A stretch of DNA of 64,000 bases from Marinobacterium rhizophilum DSM 18822. Lineage in GTDB: Bacteria > Pseudomonadota > Gammaproteobacteria > Pseudomonadales > Balneatricaceae. Under the pieces are notes generated by a model, which did no database searches, was not told where the DNA came from, and was given only the letters and a program-made list of their open reading frames with translations. The DNA lies in NCBI RefSeq assembly GCF_000378045.1, contig NZ_KB899092.1, forward strand, positions 191,236-255,235, read 5' to 3'. Each line of letters opens with the position of its first letter. The stretch's first letter is position 1. Below, piece after piece: positions 10,232 through 16,397 of the stretch. Made by a program: the position numbers and the translations under genes.

Positions 10232-11188
10232 GTGAAAATCATACTGGCACCGATGGAAGGCGTGGTCGACTACCTGATGCGTGATGTGCTGACCCGCATC
10301 GGCGGTATCGATCTGTGTGTCACCGAATTCGTTCGCGTAAGCCAGAATCTGCTGCCCGACAGTGTTTTTTATCGCCTGGCGCCCGAGTTGCTGCGTGGCG
10401 GTACCACGCCGAGCGGAGTGCCGGTGATCGTGCAGTTACTGGGCAGTGATCCTGAGCTGATGGCCGCCAATGCCGAGCGTGCAGCAGCGTTGGGTGCGCC
10501 CGGAATTGATCTTAATTTTGGCTGCCCCGCCAAAACGGTCAATCGTAACCGTGGTGGTGCCGTGCTGCTGGAAACGCCGGCAGATGTACATGGCATTGTG
10601 GCCGCGGTAAGGGCTGCGGTTCCTGCGCATATTCCGGTCACGGCCAAGATGCGTCTCGGATACAGCGACAAGGCGCTGGCGCTGGACAATGCCCAGGCCA
10701 TCTTTGAGGCCGGGGCCGATGGTCTGGCGGTGCATGCCCGTACCAAAGTGGAGGGGTATCGACCGCCGGCCTACTGGGAATACATCGCCCAGATTCGTGA
10801 GGCCATTTCCATACCGGTAACCGCCAATGGTGAGGTCTGGAGCTGGGATGACTACCAGCGCTGTCGCGAGGTCAGTGGCTGCGAGGATGTCATGATCGGC
10901 CGGGGCCTGATCTCAAGGCCGGATCTTGCCCGTTCCATCAGGCGCCGCCTGCAGGGTGAAGATGAAGCCGGCATTGACTGGCAGGAAATGCAGGGTGTAT
11001 TGCTCGACTATTTCGACCAGATCGTGGCTGACAAGGTACGTGGTTATGTCCATGGCCGCCTTAAGCAGTGGCTGCATCAGCTGAAAAAACACTACCCCCA
11101 GGCAGAGGACCTGTTCAGCCAGGTCAAGACGCTGCGCGATATTGAGCCCATTCGCCAGCTGCTGCTCGAGCAGCGCGCCGCCGCCTGA
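10232..11188 (+). CDS. dusC: tRNA-dihydrouridine(16) synthase DusC
   Basis: This 318-residue flavin enzyme reduces uridine in the tRNA D-loop. The FMN barrel starts with MKIILAPMEGVVDYLMRDVLT; the catalytic Cys is in DLNFGCPAKTVNRNRGGAVLL. VHARTKVEGYRPPAYWEYI and VMIGRGLISRPDL are typical of the DusC branch rather than DusA or DusB. The start is a GTG directly downstream of a TATAAT-containing promoter region shared with the divergent thpR. Confidence 0.9.
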   Translation: MKIILAPMEGVVDYLMRDVLTRIGGIDLCVTEFVRVSQNLLPDSVFYRLAPELLRGGTTPSGVPVIVQLLGSDPELMAANAERAAALGAPGIDLNFGCPAKTVNRNRGGAVLLETPADVHGIVAAVRAAVPAHIPVTAKMRLGYSDKALALDNAQAIFEAGADGLAVHARTKVEGYRPPAYWEYIAQIREAISIPVTANGEVWSWDDYQRCREVSGCEDVMIGRGLISRPDLARSIRRRLQGEDEAGIDWQEMQGVLLDYFDQIVADKVRGYVHGRLKQWLHQLKKHYPQAEDLFSQVKTLRDIEPIRQLLLEQRAAA

Positions 11189-11202
11189 CCGGTCAAGGCG
11201 CT

Positions 11203-12297
11203 TCAGGCGCTGCGGGCGTGAATGCGCACCGGCATGCGTCGAGCGCCCCAGGTGCCCGGGCCTGCTTCAAAATGCCCCGGCACCTGTGTGCCGCAGTGGC
11301 TGCATTGTCCTGCCGGGTTCAGATTCCATTCCCCAAGCTGATACCAGTCCCGCTCAATGAGCAGTTCGCCGCAGTCCGGACACCAGGTGGAACTGCCTGT
11401 CCTGTCGTGCACGTTTCCGGTATAGACATACTTTAATCCCTGCTCCATTGCGATGCGCCGTGCCCGGGTCAGCGTCGACGGGGGCGTGGATGCCTTGTCG
11501 AGCATCTTCCAGTCTGGATGGAAGGCGCTGAAGTGCAGCGGCACGTCTGGCCCCAGGTTCTCGAGGATCCACTGGCACATGGCCTCGATTTCGCTGTTGC
11601 TGTCGTTTTCATCGGGAATCAGCAGATTGGTGATTTCGAACCACACATCGGTTTCGTGGCGCAGGTACTTCAGTGTATCGAGCACCGGAGCCAGCTCGCC
11701 GCCGCAGATTTTCTTGTAGAATCGCTCGGTAAATGCCTTGAGGTCGACGTTGGCGGCATCGATATGGCGGTAGAACTCGGCCCGTGGCTCGGGGCAGATG
11801 TAACCTGCGGTGACGGCGACGGCGCGGATATCACGCTCACGGCAGGCATCGGCGACGTCCATGGCGTACTCCATGAAGATGACCGGATCGTTGTAGGTGA
11901 AGGCAATCGAGCGGCAGCCCAGTCGCAGGCAGGTGTCCGCGAGATCCTGTGGCGACGCCGAGTCGGCGAGGGTATCCATCTCCCGTGACTTGCTCATGTC
12001 CCAGTTCTGGCAAAACTTGCACGCCAGGTTGCAGCCCGCGGTGCCGAACGACAGTACCGGAGTACCAGGCAGAAAATGGTTCAGCGGCTTTTTCTCGATC
12101 GGGTCGACACAGAAGCCGCTGGAGCGGCCATAGGTGTACAGCATGATCTGGTCATTTTCCCGCCCGCGCACGTAGCACAGGCCACGCTGGCCCTCGCTTA
12201 ACTTGCAAAAGCGCGGGCACACATCGCACTGAATCTTGCCGTGATCAACCTGATGCCAATACCGGGTCGGGACCGGTTTTATATCTGAAGCCTGCAT
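11203..12297 (-). CDS. AmmeMemoRadiSam system radical SAM enzyme
   Basis: This 364-residue protein is related to pyruvate-formate-lyase activases. It has three cysteine groups: an N-terminal CDVCPRFC, the radical SAM site GTAGCNLACKFCQNW (CX3CX2C, about residue 80) and a C-terminal zinc-ribbon-like pair CPDC...CSHC. That arrangement, plus the neighbouring Memo and AMMECR1 genes, identifies the third member of the AmmeMemoRadiSam set; its substrate is unknown. I took the start at 12297 (MQASDIKPVPTRYW) for its GAGG ribosome site; a longer in-frame start at 12369 is less likely. It diverges from the Memo gene and converges on dusC. Confidence 0.88.
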   Translation of the reverse strand: MQASDIKPVPTRYWHQVDHGKIQCDVCPRFCKLSEGQRGLCYVRGRENDQIMLYTYGRSSGFCVDPIEKKPLNHFLPGTPVLSFGTAGCNLACKFCQNWDMSKSREMDTLADSASPQDLADTCLRLGCRSIAFTYNDPVIFMEYAMDVADACRERDIRAVAVTAGYICPEPRAEFYRHIDAANVDLKAFTERFYKKICGGELAPVLDTLKYLRHETDVWFEITNLLIPDENDSNSEIEAMCQWILENLGPDVPLHFSAFHPDWKMLDKASTPPSTLTRARRIAMEQGLKYVYTGNVHDRTGSSTWCPDCGELLIERDWYQLGEWNLNPAGQCSHCGTQVPGHFEAGPGTWGARRMPVRIHARSA

Positions 12298-12514
12298 GCT
12301 GTTGCCTCGTTCTGTTCTGTTCTGCCCTGTATAAAGTTTAGTCAAAGAGTTGCGGTACCGGGGCTGCATGCGGTGGCGACGTCGTACTGCGGGCTATACT
12401 TTTAATAGCGCGTTGGGGGCGAAGCCCAGGTGGTCAGCTGGGGCTGAGTTTGTTGGAGTCGCTCGGGCTTGAAGCAAGCGTGCAGGTCACTCTATCAGCG
12501 TGGGAGGCTTGAAA

Positions 12515-13294
12515 ATGGGAGTACGACAAGCGGCCGTGAGTGGTACTTTTTATCCCGGGGCCAGGGGCGAGCTGGGGTCTATGGTCCAGCAGTTGCTTGG
12601 CGACAATGAACAGCAGGGCGAGCCGCCAAGGGCGCTGATCGTGCCCCATGCCGGACTGATTTATTCAGGCCCCGTGGCCGCCAGCGCCTACAGTCTGTTG
12701 CGCGCCAGCGCCGAGCGATTTCAGCGGGTACTGCTGCTGGGGCCCAATCACCGGGTGCCGCTGCGGTCCATGGTGGTGCCCACCGCCGACGGCTTTGACA
12801 CGCCCCTGGGGATGATGGCGCTGGATACCGAATGTCTGCGGGAGTGGGTGGATCGGGGCTGGGTGGACTATGACGACGAAGCCCATCGGCTGGAACACTG
12901 CATCGAAGTGCAGCTGCCGTTCCTGATCACTATCAATCCGCGCTGGAAGCTGCTGCCGGTGATCGTGGGGCAGGTGGGGCCTGCTGCCGTTGCCAGGCTC
13001 GTGGGGCTCGGGCTGGATGATCCTGACACCCTGGTTGTCATCAGCAGCGATCTGAGCCATTACCATAGCTATACAGTGGCACAGCGCATCGATGCCGCCA
13101 CCTCCCAGCACATTGAACAGCTGGATCCGGGTCTGCATTCAGAGCAGGCCTGTGGCTGTAATGCCGTGAATGGTCTGTTGAGTGCGGCGGCCCAGCGTGG
13201 CCTGAGTGTACGCTGTCTCGATCTGCGAAATTCCGGGGACACGGCGGGTTCCCGGGACAGGGTGGTGGGATACGGAGCCTATGTCTTCAACTGA
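12515..13294 (+). CDS. AmmeMemoRadiSam system protein B (Memo-like)
   Basis: This 259-residue Memo family protein has the family residues in VPHAGLIYSGPVAASAYS (about residue 42), LLGPNHRV, EHCIEVQLPFL and ISSDLSHYHSY, a set of His/Asp/Cys ligands shared with extradiol-type dioxygenases. Human MEMO1 has been described as a metal-binding protein. The bacterial role is not established. The ATG at 12515 sits eight bases after GGGAGG; an in-frame GTG at 12500 overlaps that ribosome site and is rejected. The next gene (protein A) overlaps by 14 bases, so the two are coupled. Confidence 0.88.
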   Translation: MGVRQAAVSGTFYPGARGELGSMVQQLLGDNEQQGEPPRALIVPHAGLIYSGPVAASAYSLLRASAERFQRVLLLGPNHRVPLRSMVVPTADGFDTPLGMMALDTECLREWVDRGWVDYDDEAHRLEHCIEVQLPFLITINPRWKLLPVIVGQVGPAAVARLVGLGLDDPDTLVVISSDLSHYHSYTVAQRIDAATSQHIEQLDPGLHSEQACGCNAVNGLLSAAAQRGLSVRCLDLRNSGDTAGSRDRVVGYGAYVFN

Positions 13295-13955
13295 TGCTCG
13301 ACCCGCTTGCTCTGATGCCGGCGGCAGGGTGCCTGAAAGCCTGCAGTTGAACAGGGATCTGTGTCGTCGTCTGCTGGATGTGGCACGCCAGGCCATCATA
13401 GTGGGTGCCGAGTCGGGGCAGGTGCTGGAGCCGGATCTTGAACATGTGCCCAAGGTGTTCCGTGAGCCTGGTGCGAGCTTTGTAACCCTCTACCGGCGTA
13501 TGGGGCAGGAACGGCTGTTGCGCGGTTGTGTCGGCTCCCTCGAGCCGCGCAGGCCGCTGCTGCAGGATGTGGCGTTTAATGCGTACTGCAGCGCCTTTAA
13601 GGATCGGCGTTTTGCGCCGGTGACTCCGGGCGAGTTGTCCACCCTTGAGCTTGAGCTGTCGATACTGTCGCCACTGGTTGCGCTGCACTTCACCGACGAG
13701 GCCGACTTGCTGCGCCAGCTGGTGGCGGGTGAGGATGGGCTTGTGATTGAGTGTGGGGAGCATCGCGGCACTTTCCTGCCTTCAGTCTGGGGGCAGTTGC
13801 CGAATGTCGATGATTTCTGGATTCATCTCAAGCACAAGGCGGGACTGGCGGCAGACTTCTGGAGTCCCAAGTTGCGCTGCTGGCGCTATCGGGTGCTGAA
13901 GATCCGCGAAGCGGAACAGGTCGAGTTCGATGATTGCGAACCGCAAAGCCAGTAA
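13281..13955 (+). CDS. AmmeMemoRadiSam system protein A (AMMECR1 domain)
   Basis: This 224-residue protein carries an AMMECR1 domain (about residues 25-210) with the diagnostic LRGCVGSLEPRRPLLQDVAFNAYCSAFKD region and LELELSILSP. AMMECR1-domain proteins have no settled enzymatic role; the highly conserved LRGC(V/I)G loop suggests a catalytic or binding surface. The ATG at 13281 starts inside the end of the Memo gene. Gene overlap and the divergent radical SAM gene make a compact three-gene module. Confidence 0.88.
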   Translation: MSSTDARPACSDAGGRVPESLQLNRDLCRRLLDVARQAIIVGAESGQVLEPDLEHVPKVFREPGASFVTLYRRMGQERLLRGCVGSLEPRRPLLQDVAFNAYCSAFKDRRFAPVTPGELSTLELELSILSPLVALHFTDEADLLRQLVAGEDGLVIECGEHRGTFLPSVWGQLPNVDDFWIHLKHKAGLAADFWSPKLRCWRYRVLKIREAEQVEFDDCEPQSQ

Positions 13956-14022
13956 GAGGGTATCCATCACACGACTTGCCGGGTGCTGAGTCACACGTCG
14001 CCGACGATCACGGGAGACTGTA

Positions 14023-14361
14023 ATGAAGCCTGTCAGCGCAGTAAATCTGTTGAGCCAGCTACCGGCGGCGCAGCCGAACGAAGTGTTTGAAAGCCTGTTG
14101 CGGCACCCCGGCTTTCATCTGGAGCGGATTCTGTCCTGGGGGCAGGTGACCCCCGAGGGCGAATGGTACGATCAGGCACAGAATGAATGGGTGCTACTGC
14201 TTGCGGGCGCGGCACGGCTGCTTGTCGAGGGGCAGGAAGCGCTTGCGCTTGGGCCGGGTGATGCTGTGTTGCTGCCGGCACACTGCCGCCATCGCGTGAT
14301 CTGGACCGACCCGGATCAGGCCACGGTCTGGCTGGCGCTGCATTACATGTCCGAGGCGTAA
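14023..14361 (+). CDS. Small cupin-domain protein
   Basis: This 112-residue single-domain cupin has the motifs GEWYDQAQNEWVLLLAGAARL and LGPGDAVLLPAHCRHRV. The metal-binding His pattern is degenerate in the first motif (only the Glu and later His/Cys are obvious), so it may not be an active enzyme; specific function unknown. It follows protein A by 67 bases on the same strand and could be cotranscribed, which gives a weak functional link to the AmmeMemoRadiSam genes. Confidence 0.75.
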   Translation: MKPVSAVNLLSQLPAAQPNEVFESLLRHPGFHLERILSWGQVTPEGEWYDQAQNEWVLLLAGAARLLVEGQEALALGPGDAVLLPAHCRHRVIWTDPDQATVWLALHYMSEA

Positions 14362-14434
14362 GCCATCAGGGTTACAGAGTGAGCGACCGGAATATTGTGA
14401 CAGCGCTTAGGCTGTGGCCGGGATTCAGGCCGGC

Positions 14435-14977
14435 ATGTCGGCGAATCGCTTAAGGGAGGGTGGAACCATCGAATCGCACATTGAGGTTGTGGAGGGCGAT
14501 ATTACGCGCCTGCAGGTGGATGCGCTGGTCAATGCTGCCAATAACAGCCTGCTCGGCGGTGGCGGTGTGGATGGTGCCATTCATCGCGCGGCCGGTCCTG
14601 AGCTGCTGCGTTACTGTCGTACCCTGGGGGGGTGTGCGACGGGTGAGGCCAAGTTGACGCCGGGCTTCAATCTGCCGGCGGCCTGGATTGTACATACCGT
14701 GGGGCCTGTGTGGCACGGCGGTGATCGGGGCGAGGCGTCGTTGCTAGAGCATTGTTATCGCAGTGTGTTTGAGTGTCTGCAGACCATTGATGTCGAGTCG
14801 CTGGCATTTCCGGCGATCAGCTGTGGTGTCTATGGCTATCCGGTGCAGCAGGCAGTTCAAATCGCGGTTCAGACAGTGCGGGAGCAACTGAGGCTGCGCA
14901 AGCAGCCGTTGCGCGTTCTGTTTTGCTGCTTTGATGCCAGCATGGCTGAACTGTACAGGCAGGCGCTCAAGCGCTGA
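14435..14977 (+). CDS. Macrodomain protein, O-acetyl-ADP-ribose deacetylase-like
   Basis: This protein of about 170-180 residues has a YmdB-type macrodomain: VVEGDITRLQVDALVNAANNSLLGGGGVDGAIHRAAGPEL, then GEAKLTPGFNLPAAWIVHTVGP and AFPAISCGVYGYPVQQA. The Asn and Asp of NAANN...GVDGAIH fit an active ADP-ribose hydrolase of the MacroD/YmdB class. The ATG at 14435 is assigned conservatively but has only a weak ribosome site. A very strong AGGGAGGG at 14453-14460 lies seven bases before an in-frame ATC at 14468, which would give the usual short N-terminus, so the true start may be non-canonical. It follows the cupin on the same strand. Confidence 0.85.
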   Translation: MSANRLREGGTIESHIEVVEGDITRLQVDALVNAANNSLLGGGGVDGAIHRAAGPELLRYCRTLGGCATGEAKLTPGFNLPAAWIVHTVGPVWHGGDRGEASLLEHCYRSVFECLQTIDVESLAFPAISCGVYGYPVQQAVQIAVQTVREQLRLRKQPLRVLFCCFDASMAELYRQALKR

Positions 14978-15024
14978 AACGATATGCCATCGGGCTGGTG
15001 CGGGTGGTCGCGGAAAGTCGGCGT

Positions 15025-15053
15025 AATACCGGGCACGCGCAGTGCCCGGTATT
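15025..15053. terminator. Perfect 12-bp hairpin between convergent genes
   Basis: AATACCGGGCAC and GTGCCCGGTATT flank a five-base loop, between the convergent macrodomain and hsp20 genes. There is no long T-tract on either side, but position and stability suggest a shared transcription end. Confidence 0.5.
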
Positions 15054-15065
15054 TGATGCGGGAAA

Positions 15066-15494
15066 TCAGGCCGGATTTTCGATCTCAATCAGGCGCGGCT
15101 TCATCGCCTCGGGAACTTCGTGTACCAGGTCGACGTGCAGCAGTCCGTTATCCATGCTCGCCTTTACAACGCGCACATGGTCGGCAAGCTGAAAGCGCCG
15201 CTCAAAGCTGCGCGCGGCAATACCCTGGTAGAGGTATTTGCGATCACCCGAATCCTGTTGCTTCTGGCCGACGATGATCAGGATGTCCTGTTCACTCTTG
15301 ATGCTGAGTTCAGAATTGTCGAACCCGGCGACAGCCATCGTTATGCGGTAATGGTTTTCGTCCAGCAACTCGATGTTGTAGGGCGGGTACGCCGGCTGGC
15401 CCTGTTCATTGCGGCTCGCGTTGTCCAGCAAGGAGGCGAGGCGGTCAAAGCCGATGGCGGAGCGGTACAGGGGGGACAGGTCAAAATCTCTCAT
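15066..15494 (-). CDS. ibpA: Small heat shock protein, IbpA/Hsp20 family
   Basis: This 142-residue holdase chaperone starts MRDFDLSPLYRSAIGFDRL, nearly identical to the IbpA N-terminus. The alpha-crystallin domain occupies about residues 35-130 (YNIELLDENHYRITMAVAGF...SFERRFQLADHV); the C-terminal I-x-I-like motif is RLIEIENP. Two ATGs compete: 15494 is eight bases from the CGAGG ribosome site and matches the family start, whereas 15500 is only two bases away. Upstream are a sigma-32-like promoter and a ROSE-like thermometer, so heat control is expected at transcription and translation. It binds unfolded protein in the cytoplasm and hands it to DnaK/ClpB. Confidence 0.93.
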   Translation of the reverse strand: MRDFDLSPLYRSAIGFDRLASLLDNASRNEQGQPAYPPYNIELLDENHYRITMAVAGFDNSELSIKSEQDILIIVGQKQQDSGDRKYLYQGIAARSFERRFQLADHVRVVKASMDNGLLHVDLVHEVPEAMKPRLIEIENPA

Positions 15495-15578
15495 GGTCAT
15501 ATCCTCGTTGAGCAATATGGGTGCCCGCACGCTGCGGGCTTACAGGACGCGTACCTTCATCGAAGCGATCACGTCTGA
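15495..15578 (-). promoter_or_regulatory. ROSE-like RNA thermometer in the hsp20 5' UTR
   Basis: Reading the minus strand, the leader ends ATTGCT-CAACG-AGGAT just before the start codons. ATTGCT can pair with AGGAT, burying the ribosome site, with the G of UUGCU bulged or mispaired, the signature of ROSE thermometers upstream of ibpA-type genes. A strong hairpin GCCCGCA/TGCGGGC precedes it, as in the multi-hairpin ROSE layout. No folding program was run; the pairing was done by eye. Confidence 0.6.
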
Positions 15579-15584
15579 TTTTTT

Positions 15585-15613
15585 ATATGAGGATAAGCGG
15601 AAAAAATTTCAAG
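15585..15613 (-). promoter_or_regulatory. Sigma-32-type promoter of hsp20
   Basis: On the minus strand the sequence is CTTGAAA, 14 bases, CCTCATAT. This is close to the heat-shock sigma factor consensus CTTGAAA / CCCCATNT in both boxes and in spacing. It would start a leader of about 80 bases that contains the ROSE-like element. Confidence 0.7.
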
Positions 15614-15722
15614 CCGGCGGGAAGCGAAATTAAGGTACATAGCGCGGGCGTCGCAAAGTCGAATCATTCCTGGGCTCGGCCGGGCAGGTGCTGTCGCAGC
15701 GGGAGAGGGGTTGATTTGCGCG

Positions 15723-15766
15723 AGCCCAGGGAAGCGGTTCCTGTACAGGTGCCGCTTCCCTGGGCT
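15723..15766 (-). terminator. Perfect 15-bp hairpin downstream of the DUF2185 gene
   Basis: AGCCCAGGGAAGCGG pairs perfectly with CCGCTTCCCTGGGCT. The 14-base loop itself contains the palindrome CCTGTACAGG. It lies just after the minus-strand DUF2185 stop codon; no T-tract follows, so it is a probable 3' end or mRNA stabiliser rather than a classical terminator. Confidence 0.5.
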
Positions 15767-15783
15767 GAATTCAATGTGAGGTT

Positions 15784-16188
15784 TTAGCCGCTGAACTGTT
15801 CAGGGTCGTTGGTAATGGTGACGTCGATACTGGAGCTCGGGATACGGAAATCATAGACCCGTTCCCAGTCTGATCCGGGTGCCCGTTCCCAGACGGTGCC
15901 GGCATTGAAGGCCAGTTTTTCCTCAAGGCTCGCATCCATGCCGTAGAGTTTTTCCAGTGGTACGGGCGTCAGGTTGGCGACTTCGTCCTGCAGGAATTCA
16001 TCGTCCTCGTAGCCGCTGAACAGGCGCCAGCCGGTATCGTTCAGGTGCTCGGGAACGGTCTTGTACATAAAGCGTACCGGCAGCTTTTCATCGAAAATCA
16101 GCCGTGATACCAGCGCCAGGAAGCCGCTCTTGGTTTGGCCGGTTTCGTTGTTGCTGTTCGGGGTTTCGGGGGTTGTTGCGTCGCTCAT
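15784..16188 (-). CDS. DUF2185 (Imm33-type) protein
   Basis: This 134-residue acidic soluble protein matches DUF2185, a family also classified as Imm33-like immunity proteins: FDEKLPVRFMYKTVPEHLNDTGWRLFSGYEDDEFLQD and the later LYGMDASLEEKLAFNAGTVWERAPGSDWERV. The start at 16188 has an AGG ribosome site; the first 20 residues are low-complexity and probably disordered. No polymorphic toxin gene is adjacent on either side, so a housekeeping or orphan immunity role cannot be decided. Confidence 0.75.
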   Translation of the reverse strand: MSDATTPETPNSNNETGQTKSGFLALVSRLIFDEKLPVRFMYKTVPEHLNDTGWRLFSGYEDDEFLQDEVANLTPVPLEKLYGMDASLEEKLAFNAGTVWERAPGSDWERVYDFRIPSSSIDVTITNDPEQFSG

Positions 16189-16343
16189 AAGGGCCTCCGG
16201 TAAAAATGCCGGCCTATTATACAGTGAATGGCGGTGTGTATGCAGGGATGCCACCGTGGTGTGGCCGCAAAGCTGCATGGGGTACTGCGCTGGCGCGTTG
16301 GCAATGGGTGTCCTGTGAAGCTGGTTGCCGGTTTGTCAGGCGC

Positions 16344-16373
16344 ATAAAAAAACCCTGCCGAAGCAGGGTTTTC
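16344..16373 (-). terminator. Rho-independent terminator of acnB
   Basis: Minus strand: AAAACCCTGC-TTCG-GCAGGG followed by TTTTTT. A stable stem with a UUCG tetraloop and a T-tract directly after the acnB stop; a classical terminator. Confidence 0.92.
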
Positions 16374-16397
16374 AGGTCAGCTAGATGCCGGCGGCAA

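Noticed and set aside
12305-12330. Short tandem TTCTG repeat upstream of the radical SAM gene
   Set aside because: Only three to four units in the leader; no evidence of phase variation because it does not lie in the coding frame or promoter spacer.
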